Origin: Fen-1038 sp042408355
GTDB taxonomy: Bacteria; Chloroflexota; Anaerolineae; Anaerolineales; Villigracilaceae
DNA: 21,950 nucleotides
Assembly: GCA_042408355.1 (NCBI GenBank)
Contig: JBHORD010000121.1
Span: forward strand, 1 to 21,950
Direction of reading: 5' to 3'
The stretch's first letter is position 1, and every line of letters starts with the position of its first letter. Under the pieces are notes generated by a model. The model did not search any database and was not told the DNA's origin. It saw only the letters and a program-made list of their open reading frames with translations. A program made the translations under genes and the position numbers. Below, piece by piece: positions 1-5,838 of this stretch.

Positions 1-774
1 CCACATGAACGAATTGCCGACCAGCGATGTTTTGAACGCGAATTCAACGATTGCCGGATCTTTTGGATCAATTCTTACCCACGCCAGATCAGGATCGCTG
101 CCCTTCCCCTGATCGAAGATGACGGTTTCATAACCGTCGCCCGGATACGGCGCGCCGGTCGTTATGTTTGCATCTGATTTTTCGGACGATGCGCCGCCGG
201 TATCGTGGTTGGGATCGCTGTACACTTTGACGCCGTTCGTTGTCCATTCGGTCGTATAAGGCGGCTGAGCCCAGATCAGAGTATCGCCGAAACCGTCTTT
301 GTTTTTGTTCAGCTCAACGCCGTAATCAATGTTGATGGGATCGTTGGGATTGTTTCCGTTCAGATTGATGAAAACATAATACCAGCCGCCGCCGGCGGTA
401 AGCTGGAAGGAGGTGATATCCAAATTTGGCACATACGTCATATCTGATTGTGTGAACGGCCGCTCGAAGAGATTGAAATCGTAGGACTCTCCGCCTGTGG
501 TGCGATGCTGTGTGCCCGTGCCGGAAGAATCGACATCATAATACAGCGTGCCGGACGGGTTTACATCGGATGGCATCAGTTGATGAAGCACGGGAGGCGC
601 GGTCGCGGTGTCTGTTGCAGAGGGCGCCTGCGTGGACGTTGCAGAGGCATTCCCCTGATTCGATTGCGGTTGAACTGTTGGCGGGACGGTGGCGGCGGCA
701 GGCAAGTTGCAGGCAAAGGCGGCGATGAGAAGGATCAACAACAAATAGACAAAACGAGGCGATACCTTTGACAT
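1..774 (-). CDS. Putative lipoprotein, C-terminus beyond window
   Basis: The reading frame runs open from an ATG at 774 to the window edge (258 codons, no stop), so the protein is partial. The N-terminus has a basic start, a hydrophobic stretch at about residues 8-21 and a lipobox-like Ala-Phe-Ala-Cys with Cys22, pointing to lipid anchoring after signal peptidase II cleavage. A Thr/Pro/Ala/Gln-rich linker follows (about residues 24-62), typical of surface lipoproteins. The visible rest is rich in Tyr, Asp, Asn and Gly and looks like beta-structure, but I recognise no family. The start is supported by a strong ribosome site (AGGAAAGGAG, 781-790) and a well-spaced promoter just upstream. The function is unknown. 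The lipobox has Ala at -3 and Phe at -2, so lipidation is likely but not certain. Confidence 0.8.
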   Translation of the reverse strand, partial: MSKVSPRFVYLLLILLIAAFACNLPAAATVPPTVQPQSNQGNASATSTQAPSATDTATAPPVLHQLMPSDVNPSGTLYYDVDSSGTGTQHRTTGGESYDFNLFERPFTQSDMTYVPNLDITSFQLTAGGGWYYVFINLNGNNPNDPINIDYGVELNKNKDGFGDTLIWAQPPYTTEWTTNGVKVYSDPNHDTGGASSEKSDANITTGAPYPGDGYETVIFDQGKGSDPDLAWVRIDPKDPAIVEFAFKTSLVGNSFMW

Positions 775-801
775 GGCAGGCTCCTTTCCTTTGACTGACC
801 C

Positions 802-830
802 ATTATGCGGTTATGGATGGTCGCCTGCAA
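802..830 (-). promoter_or_regulatory. Sigma70-type promoter of the lipoprotein gene
   Basis: On the minus strand TTGCAG (830-825) and CATAAT (807-802) are separated by 17 bases. The predicted transcript start near 795 leaves a leader of about 20 bases carrying the AGGAAAGGAG ribosome site. It gives the lipoprotein its own promoter, downstream of the minus-strand thioredoxin operon. Confidence 0.6.
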
Positions 831-837
831 GAGTACT

Positions 838-1761
838 TTAGATTGATTGGGCTATTACCTGCTTTATCTTTGGAGCGATCCCTGTCAGGTCGTTCAACCC
901 GGACGAGAAAGCGGCGCGTGCCTTCGATGAGCCGATCAACAACCCGGGCACCTTCGCGTCTGTGTGCCGCCGCGTGGACAAATCTTCCATGTTGCCGTGA
1001 TCGGAGGTAATGAGAATCAAGCCCTCGTTGTCGTCCCAATTTTCAATCAAGCCGCCGAGCACGCCATCGAATATTTCAAGTTGTTCGACGGCCCACTTCA
1101 TATCTTGTTTGTGACCGGCGTAATCGCTGGCCCAATATTCGAACAACGAAAAATCATATTGGCCCGCTAATTGCGCAAGTTTCCTTCCCGCCTCGTATGG
1201 ATTCAAGACCGGCGCATCGGGAAATCCCAACATGCCCGCCCACGCCGCGCCGGTGAAATCTGCCGATAAGGCGCGGCCGGCGTAAAAATCATCCTTCGTA
1301 AAAAGAGATAAGCCTGCCGACGTCACTGCGAGCGGAATCGCGGAATACAAACGCTTGCCTGAAGCCACGCCGTGAAAATAACGCGGCGGATACGCATTGA
1401 GCAAAGCGGCCGCCTTGCCAGACTTCGTCAGTTGCGAAAATAAATTTCCGTTGAGCAGATATTTTGCAACCGCCGGATTGGGCTTGGGGCCGTAATGCTC
1501 GCCGATTTCGGCCGGCACGTTGACGCCGGTTAACAAAACCGCCTGTCCCGTCGCGGATTGCGGAAGTCCATTCACGCCCAGCGCCGCGTCGAGCGGAAGC
1601 AGGCTTGCGCGTTTGCCAACCAGAGGCGCGGACGCGGCTAATAGTTTTTTTCCGCCGAGCAGGTTTTGCAGGACCGGCATTTCGACGCGCGCAAACGGAT
1701 TGATGTGTGGATGATCAGCGCCGAGTCCGACGCCATCGAGGAAGATGAAGAGGACGCGCAT
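838..1761 (-). CDS. Alkaline-phosphatase/phosphomutase-fold metalloenzyme
   Basis: A 307-residue protein of the alkaline phosphatase/cofactor-independent phosphoglycerate mutase superfamily. Metal-ligand signatures are visible at both ends: FLDGVGLG near residues 5-12 (the first metal-binding Asp), NPFA shortly after, and SDHGNMED with a later HTDAKVPGLL near the C-terminus. The candidate catalytic Ser/Thr lies in the SATGQA segment. It is much shorter than a true iPGM (about 510) and lacks an obvious phosphoglycerate-binding insertion, so its substrate is unknown; phosphatase or phosphomutase activity is a family-level inference. The start at 1761 (MRVLFIFLDG) is chosen over one 17 codons upstream because homologous proteins begin just before the first metal motif and the upstream part looks like intergenic DNA. 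It lies 26 bases after the methyltransferase stop, probably in the same operon. Confidence 0.8.
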   Translation of the reverse strand: MRVLFIFLDGVGLGADHPHINPFARVEMPVLQNLLGGKKLLAASAPLVGKRASLLPLDAALGVNGLPQSATGQAVLLTGVNVPAEIGEHYGPKPNPAVAKYLLNGNLFSQLTKSGKAAALLNAYPPRYFHGVASGKRLYSAIPLAVTSAGLSLFTKDDFYAGRALSADFTGAAWAGMLGFPDAPVLNPYEAGRKLAQLAGQYDFSLFEYWASDYAGHKQDMKWAVEQLEIFDGVLGGLIENWDDNEGLILITSDHGNMEDLSTRRHTDAKVPGLLIGSSKARAAFSSGLNDLTGIAPKIKQVIAQSI

Positions 1762-1787
1762 ACCAATAACGATTTGCCAATGATGAA

Positions 1788-2348
1788 TTACGGCTTCTGA
1801 TACAAAAACCACGCGGACGGCCGCGCGCGTTTATCCACGCCGTCTTTGCGCGAGAGCAGACGAAAGCCGCGGGCCTGGATCAGGTCCAAATCTGCCGCGG
1901 CCAGCCCGGCTCCGGTTTGAGGCGGGTCGGGCTTGAAAAATCCGTACATCAGCCAGTATCCGCCTGAAGCGAGGACTCGATTCAATTGATCGAGATAAGC
2001 CGCCCGGTTCTCCACGCCGTGAAAACATCCCATGTCGAGCGCCAGATCGAACGGGCCGGTTATTCCATTTAATTTCGTCGCATCGCCAACTTGCAAAACC
2101 GCCTTCACGTTTGCCTTTTGCATTTTACGTTTTGCAATTTGAATGGCGCGCGGTGCAAAGTCAATGCCGGTGACTTGCCATCCATGCTGGGCGAGCGTAA
2201 TGACGTTCGTTCCCGTGCCGCATCCAATATCAATGGCGCGGCCCGGCGGATGATTGGCGATGAAATCGAAAAGCTCCGGGGGAGTGATGCCGCTGTCCCA
2301 CGGCGGACGAAGATAATACCAAAAATTGAAATTGAGGCGGCGAAGCAT
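1788..2348 (-). CDS. Class I SAM-dependent methyltransferase
   Basis: A 186-residue protein with a Rossmann methyltransferase core. Motif I is AIDIGCGTGTN, the acidic end of strand 2 is VTGIDFAP, and the motif II/III regions read VGDAT and FDLALDMGCFH, followed by a VLASGGYWLM strand typical of small-molecule methyltransferases (TehB/thiopurine type). The substrate cannot be read from the sequence. The ATG at 2348-2346 shares one base with the TAA of the thioredoxin gene upstream (2350-2348), so translation is likely coupled to completion of that gene. This matters because, if the UGA there is not recoded, ribosomes would stop about 230 bases earlier. An alternative start 19 codons upstream lies inside the thioredoxin reading frame and is rejected. 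Confidence 0.88.
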   Translation of the reverse strand: MLRRLNFNFWYYLRPPWDSGITPPELFDFIANHPPGRAIDIGCGTGTNVITLAQHGWQVTGIDFAPRAIQIAKRKMQKANVKAVLQVGDATKLNGITGPFDLALDMGCFHGVENRAAYLDQLNRVLASGGYWLMYGFFKPDPPQTGAGLAAADLDLIQARGFRLLSRKDGVDKRARPSAWFLYQKP

Positions 2349-2833
2349 TATTGACTGACCGAATCGCGCACGCGCTGTACGTCGAGCCCGCCGACTTCGC
2401 GCCAACGCTCATTGCCGCGCGCGTCGAAGAAGATAAATGTTGGCGTGTATTCAAAGTTGTAAACCGGAGCGAGTTCGCGGCCGACTTCGCTTTGAATGTT
2501 GATATGGATGATGTGAATCTTGTCTCCTAATTCCTGTTCCAATCCGTTCACGACGGGTTCCTCTGCGGTACAGTAAATTCAATACGGCGATTGGAATTCG
2601 AGCAGAACGGGTTCGCCGCCGCCGATCATTTGCTGAACCGCTTTTGCATCAGACAGCAAAGGCGTCTGCCTTGGATGCAAAATGATCCATGCCACGACCA
2701 GGCCGGCCACAATGGCGCCAAACGCGACAAAGTCGCTTGCTTTGGGCTGATGGGTGAGCAGGACCAACCCTGCCGCGATGGTCAATCCGAGCGCAATCCA
2801 AAGATATGAGTAATGCCAGAGAATTTCGTCCAT
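2348..2833 (-). CDS. Membrane-anchored thioredoxin, candidate selenoprotein (UxxC)
   Basis: Read through one in-frame TGA (2581-2579), this is a 161-residue protein. It has two hydrophobic segments (about 9-27 and 34-51), then a thioredoxin domain to the end. The domain shows the strand PVLLEFQSPY directly before the TGA, then I-Y-C, a helix, and the cis-proline segment YTPTFIFFD. The TGA falls on residue 85, exactly where the nucleophilic first Cys of CxxC belongs; the second Cys (88) is intact. Coding potential and fold continue seamlessly after it, which argues against a decayed gene. A hairpin 3' of the UGA fits a bacterial SECIS. The likely product is a Sec-Cys redox enzyme at the membrane. 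The start ATG at 2833 is preceded by AAAGGTG, and TTGAAT-18-CATAAC (2874-2845) is a possible promoter. The alternative is a nonsense mutation or sequencing error of a Cys codon. Confidence 0.78.
2534..2573 (-). promoter_or_regulatory. Candidate bacterial SECIS hairpin
   Basis: Within the thioredoxin mRNA, starting 6 bases after the UGA, CUGU (2573-2570) can pair with ACAG (2537-2534). Higher up, AA pairs with UU across a C/A mismatch, and CCGU (2556-2553) pairs with ACGG (2547-2544). The apical loop is CGUGA, with G (2551) in second position followed by U. The loop G is 28 bases 3' of the UGA, inside the 16-37 base range described for bacterial SECIS elements. The upper stem is short (4 bp), so this is suggestive rather than decisive. 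Confidence 0.5.
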
Positions 2834-2862
2834 GTCACCTTTACGTTATGACAGTCCACACT

Positions 2863-2891
2863 TTGACAATTCAACTCTCTTCTTTTACAAT
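2863..2891 (+). promoter_or_regulatory. Sigma70-type promoter of the EF-G paralogue
   Basis: A perfect TTGACA (2863-2868) is followed after 17 bases by TACAAT (2886-2891). The predicted start near 2898 gives a leader of about 33 bases before the ATG at 2931. The element overlaps the possible divergent promoter of the thioredoxin operon, so the two may interfere. Confidence 0.75.
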
Positions 2892-2930
2892 CATGCGGCT
2901 GGCATCATTCCACTTATAGGAAGGGTTGTG

Positions 2931-5012
2931 ATGAAAGAGTATACCACTGAGTTCCTTCGCAACGTTGCGCTTGTCTCTCATGGGAGCGCGGGCAAGACGA
3001 TGTTGGCGGAGGCGTTCTTACACACAACGGGGGCGACCACGCGGCTGGGCAGGATTGAAGACGGCACAACCGTTTCGGATTATGACGAAGAAGAAATTCG
3101 CCGCAAGATTTCGCTGTACACCAGTGTTCTTCCAGTTGAGTATCGCGATCATAAGATCAATATTCTAGATGCGCCCGGCTTTACCGATTTCATCGGCGAA
3201 GTCATTTCCGCATTAAGCGTTTCGGACGGCGCATTGGTGTTGGTGGACGCCGTTGCCGGCCTCGAAGTAGGCACCGAAATTGCATGGCGTCACGTGGATG
3301 AATTTAAGTTGCCGCGCTTTGTCGTCATCAACAAGATGGATCGCGATAACGCCAGCTTTGAAAAGGCTTATGCCTCGGTTGAAGAATTTGCGCATGCCGG
3401 CGGCCAACGCCTGGTCAAAGTTCAATTGCCGATTGGCGAGAAGCATGAATTCAAAGGCGTGATTGATTTGATTTCGATGAAAGCCTTCATGGGCGACGGT
3501 AAAACCGCCTCGGAAATTCCGCCTGATCTGCTGGACGCGGCGAAGGAAGCGCACAGCGTACTTGTCGAGGCGGCCGCGGAAGCCGACGATGCTTTGCTTG
3601 AAAAATTCTTTGAGAACGGCTCTCTCTCGGATGAGGAGCTGATTCGCGGTTTGAAAGATGTCGTCCGCTCCGGAGCTTTTATCCCGGTTTATTGCGCCGC
3701 GGGCGCGCACGAAATTGGCGTCCTGCCTCTGCTCAACGGCATCCTCGATCTGCTCCCGTCGCCCGCTCAATCGCCAGCGCGTGTTGCCAGCGGAAAAGAC
3801 GGCGAGGAAAAGTTGACCGCCTCCGATGGGGGGCCGCTGGCCGCGTATGTTTGGAAAACAACCGCCGATCCATTCGTCGGCAAGATGACTTATTTCCGCG
3901 TACTATCCGGTTCTATTCAGGCCGACGCGCATGTGTGGAATCAGAATAAAAACGCGGAAGAGCGCATGTCCGGTCTGCATATCCAGCGCGGCAAGGAACA
4001 GATTGCAGTCAAGGTGGTTCATGCGGGCGATATTGCTTCGGTCGCAAAGTTGACGGTCAGCGCGACGGGCGACACCTTCAGCGACAAGAATCATCCGTTG
4101 ACGGTCGCGCCGCCCAAATTCCCCGCGGCGTTGTATCGCGTGGCGGTTGCGCCAAAGACTCAAGCCGATGCGGCCAAGATCACACCGACGTTGACTCGTC
4201 TGTGCGAGGAAGACATGACGCTTTCCTGGTACAACGAGCGGGCAACCGGCGAGACGGTGTTACAGGGCATGGGCGATCAGCATATTGACGTGGCTGTCCA
4301 TCGCGCTCAAACTAAATTTCAGGTCGGCTTGACGACGCGTGAACCCAAAGTGCCGTATCGTGAAGGCATTACAAGAAAAGCGTCTGCACAGTATCGCCAC
4401 AAAAAGCAAACGGGCGGCGCAGGTCAGTTTGGCGAGGTGCATTTGCGAATCGAGCCGCTGCCCTCCGCCGATTTTGAATTTACCGATGAATTGGTTGGCA
4501 TGAACCTTTCGCGGTCGTATCTGCCCGCCATTGAAAAAGGCATCAGAGCCACCCTGGAGCAGGGCGCGTTTGCCGGCTATCCAATGAGCAATGTCAAGGT
4601 CATTGTGTACGATGGCAAGGAACATCCTGTCGATTCAAAGCCGGTCGCGTTCGAAATTGCCGGACGCGAGGCGTTTAAGCAGGCGGTTCAGGACGCGGGT
4701 CCGGTTTTATTCGAGCCGATCATGAAAGTGCGCGTCGTTGTGCCGGATGCGAACATGGGCGATGTGATGGGCGATCTCAACACGCGCCGGGGACGCGTGC
4801 AAGGGACGGAATCCGAGCATGGAAACACCGTCATCATTGCGCATGTGCCTCTGGCGGAAATGCTGCGCTATACCTCCCAGCTTCGCTCGCTCACGGGCGG
4901 ACGCGGTTACTTTACGATGGAACTCGATCACTACGACATCGTCCCATCGAACATTGCGGCCGGCATTGTCGAAGCGCACAAGAAGGAAATGGAAGCGAAG
5001 AAGGAAGAGTAA
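2931..5012 (+). CDS. fusA: Elongation factor G-like translational GTPase
   Basis: A 693-residue protein with the full five-domain EF-G layout. The GTPase domain shows a P-loop SHGSAGKT (16-23), the G3 motif DAPGF and the G4 motif NKMD. Domains II and III follow, then domain IV with the GGAGQFGEV segment, and domain V with RRGRVQG and a C-terminal LRSLTGGRG. The P-loop Ser/Gly-rich form, instead of the usual AHIDAGKT, and the somewhat divergent body suggest a secondary EF-G (EF-G2-like) rather than the main one. No ribosomal protein or tuf genes lie nearby, which fits a paralogue. The start at 2931 is preceded by AGGAAGGG; an upstream extension of 33 codons would run across the promoter and is rejected. 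It is monocistronic, with its own promoter and terminator. The symbol is used in the family sense. Confidence 0.88.
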   Translation: MKEYTTEFLRNVALVSHGSAGKTMLAEAFLHTTGATTRLGRIEDGTTVSDYDEEEIRRKISLYTSVLPVEYRDHKINILDAPGFTDFIGEVISALSVSDGALVLVDAVAGLEVGTEIAWRHVDEFKLPRFVVINKMDRDNASFEKAYASVEEFAHAGGQRLVKVQLPIGEKHEFKGVIDLISMKAFMGDGKTASEIPPDLLDAAKEAHSVLVEAAAEADDALLEKFFENGSLSDEELIRGLKDVVRSGAFIPVYCAAGAHEIGVLPLLNGILDLLPSPAQSPARVASGKDGEEKLTASDGGPLAAYVWKTTADPFVGKMTYFRVLSGSIQADAHVWNQNKNAEERMSGLHIQRGKEQIAVKVVHAGDIASVAKLTVSATGDTFSDKNHPLTVAPPKFPAALYRVAVAPKTQADAAKITPTLTRLCEEDMTLSWYNERATGETVLQGMGDQHIDVAVHRAQTKFQVGLTTREPKVPYREGITRKASAQYRHKKQTGGAGQFGEVHLRIEPLPSADFEFTDELVGMNLSRSYLPAIEKGIRATLEQGAFAGYPMSNVKVIVYDGKEHPVDSKPVAFEIAGREAFKQAVQDAGPVLFEPIMKVRVVVPDANMGDVMGDLNTRRGRVQGTESEHGNTVIIAHVPLAEMLRYTSQLRSLTGGRGYFTMELDHYDIVPSNIAAGIVEAHKKEMEAKKEE

Positions 5013-5025
5013 AAACGAGACATGC

Positions 5026-5057
5026 AAAAGCCGAGGCCAACTCGGCTTTTTGTTTTT
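5026..5057 (+). terminator. Intrinsic terminator after the EF-G gene
   Basis: A perfect 10-bp stem, AAAAGCCGAG (5026-5035) with CTCGGCTTTT (5041-5050), closes a GCCAA loop and runs into a T-rich tail. It lies 13 bases after the EF-G stop codon. Confidence 0.92.
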
Positions 5058-5152
5058 AAACACAAAGGGCATGAAGTGCACAAAGCCAGACCTAAAATCC
5101 TCCCCTTCGTGATCTTGGCGACCTTTGCGATGAAGGCTTTCTTGTGAAGCGG

Positions 5153-5158
5153 TAAAAT
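5153..5158 (+). promoter_or_regulatory. TAAAAT -10 element, predicted leaderless start
   Basis: GGTAAAATAG precedes the first sulfur-carrier gene. The hexamer ends six bases before the ATG at 5165, so initiation would fall on or next to the start codon. No convincing -35 is seen and no ribosome site is present, both consistent with a leaderless mRNA. The stretch 5061-5152 otherwise holds only low-complexity, repeat-like text. Confidence 0.55.
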
Positions 5159-5164
5159 AGCGAT

Positions 5165-5437
5165 ATGCCTGTTTTGAAAGTCAGCGCATTGATGAAATAT
5201 TATACGGACAATCAAAGCGAAGTGCCGGTGCAAGGCGCGGCTGTGATGGATGCATTGAATGACGCCGTGGAAAAATATCCCGCGTTGAAAGCTCAAATCT
5301 TCGATTCAAATGGCAAATTGCGCCGCCACATCAATATATTTGTAAACGATCAAAGCATTCGGGAGCTGGATGGATTGGATACAAAACTCAAGGAGACCGA
5401 CCGCGTCACATTGCTCGCTTCGATTTCTGGAGGATAA
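5165..5437 (+). CDS. MoaD/ThiS-family sulfur carrier (CysO-like)
   Basis: A 90-residue ubiquitin-like protein ending in Gly-Gly, the tail that an E1-like enzyme adenylates and that is then turned into a thiocarboxylate. The C-terminal half (NIFVNDQSIREL, then DRVTLLASISGG) closely resembles mycobacterial CysO as I recall it, with the shared pattern N-I-x-V-N-D and a hydrophobic strand before the Gly-Gly. The neighbouring CysM, JAMM protease and E1-rhodanese support a role as sulfur donor for cysteine synthesis rather than for molybdopterin or thiamin. A second carrier of identical length lies at 7727, so division of labour is possible. There is no ribosome site; the ATG sits six bases after a TAAAAT box. 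A terminator follows, separating it from cysM. Confidence 0.88.
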   Translation: MPVLKVSALMKYYTDNQSEVPVQGAAVMDALNDAVEKYPALKAQIFDSNGKLRRHINIFVNDQSIRELDGLDTKLKETDRVTLLASISGG

Positions 5438-5453
5438 CGGTCTCTCCATTTAC

Positions 5454-5522
5454 GCCGCCTCTTACCCTGCCCTCCCCAAATGCGGAACTATCGCGCCTGG
5501 AGAGGGCGGGGCGGCATTTTTA
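5454..5522 (+). terminator. GC-rich terminator-like hairpin after the first carrier gene
   Basis: GCCGCC at 5454-5459 and a GC-rich arm ending GGCGGC (5510-5515) can form a long imperfect stem, with CCCTGCCCTC also facing GAGAGGGCGGG. It is followed by ATTTTTAT. The imperfect stem and large loop make it less certain than the other terminators here. Confidence 0.6.
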
Positions 5523-5524
5523 TC

Positions 5525-5552
5525 TTGACAAAATAAGTAAGATTTGTAAAAT
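5525..5552 (+). promoter_or_regulatory. Sigma70-type promoter upstream of the hairpin region and cysM
   Basis: TTGACA (5525-5530) and TAAAAT (5547-5552) are spaced by 16 bases, giving a predicted start near 5559. The nearest gene start downstream is cysM at 5832, so it either drives cysM with a roughly 270-base leader or makes a separate small RNA from the hairpin region. Confidence 0.65.
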
Positions 5553-5606
5553 AGCTGTCATCTTATAAATCAACCTATGATTAAATTTTCCTATTGCTCC
5601 TGTCTA

Positions 5607-5629
5607 AGGCGGGGTTCGTAACACCGCCT
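5607..5629 (+). other. Small hairpin in the cysM upstream region
   Basis: AGGCGG (5607-5612) pairs with CCGCCT (5624-5629), and GTT (5614-5616) with AAC (5620-5622), leaving a CGT loop and one G/A mismatch: 9 base pairs in 23 bases. It sits between the 5525 promoter and the large inverted repeat and could be the first structural element of a transcript. Confidence 0.55.
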
Positions 5630-5635
5630 CTTCAA

Positions 5636-5736
5636 AAAATCAGCCAACGATTGAAGGACGGTGTGCGACTCCCGCATTCGATATTCGAATACGCGGCGCT
5701 GCATAGCGTCCTTTTTTGTTATCGTTGGCTGATTTT
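5636..5736. repeat. Long near-palindrome (101 bases), possible structured RNA or MITE-like element
   Basis: Perfect 16-bp arms (5636-5651 and 5721-5736, outer sequence AAAATCAGCCAACGAT) enclose further nested stems. AAGGACG (5654-5660) faces CGTCCTT (5707-5713), TGTGC (5662-5666) faces GCATA (5701-5705), CCGC (5672-5675) faces GCGG (5693-5696), and ATTCGA (5676-5681) faces TCGAAT (5685-5690) around a TAT loop. The right arm runs into TTTTATTTAT, so the folded RNA could also act as a terminator. No gene is evident here: the 90-codon open frame starting at 5594 crosses the palindrome, the following repeat and the start of cysM. I cannot assign it to a known RNA family. Confidence 0.7.
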
Positions 5737-5750
5737 ATTTATATGTATCA

Positions 5751-5818
5751 TGTCATTCTTGAGGAGCGAAGCGACGAAGAATCTCATTGCGAGACCCTTT
5801 GCTTTGCTCAGGGTGACA
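5751..5818. repeat. Dispersed-type intergenic repeat with inverted ends
   Basis: The unit opens TGTCATTCTTGAGGAGCGAA and closes GCTTTGCTCAGGGTGACA; the ends are imperfect inverted copies of each other. Text of this type (GAGCGAAGCGACGAAGAATC) is familiar from dispersed intergenic repeats in Chloroflexota and other bacteria. It occurs once in this window, so its repetitive nature is recognised from general knowledge. It abuts the cysM start. Confidence 0.6.
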
Positions 5819-5838
5819 TCTTTTGGTGAAGATGACAC
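5813..5838 (+). promoter_or_regulatory. Hairpin enclosing the cysM start codon
   Basis: CATCTT (5817-5822) pairs with AAGATG (5829-5834), and after one A/A mismatch GTG (5813-5815) pairs with CAC (5836-5838). The loop TTGGTG holds the only ribosome-site-like bases, and the start ATG (5832-5834) lies in the 3' arm. The 5' arm comes from the end of the upstream repeat. Confidence 0.4.

Noticed and set aside
838..1761. Full cofactor-independent phosphoglycerate mutase or phosphopentomutase (gpmI/deoB).
   Set aside because: It is too short and lacks the family-specific inserted domain; only the superfamily metal motifs are shared.
2348..2833. Two separate small genes (84 residues, and 67 residues from a GTG at 2551).
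   Set aside because: Together they form one thioredoxin domain. The first ends in mid-fold directly at the active site, and the second lacks the first strand and the active site and has no proper ribosome site.
2832..2930. N-terminal extension of the EF-G paralogue by 33 codons.
   Set aside because: It would cover the -35 and -10 boxes, whereas the ATG at 2931 has a good ribosome site and gives the normal EF-G N-terminus.
5636..5736. Integron attC site, because of the long imperfect palindrome.
   Set aside because: The outer arms do not contain the required RYYYAAC/GTTRRRY core (the right arm reads GTTGGCT), and no integrase or cassette is nearby.
5559..5742. 6S RNA.
   Set aside because: The size is similar, but I see no closing stem bringing the ends together and no central open bubble in the expected place.
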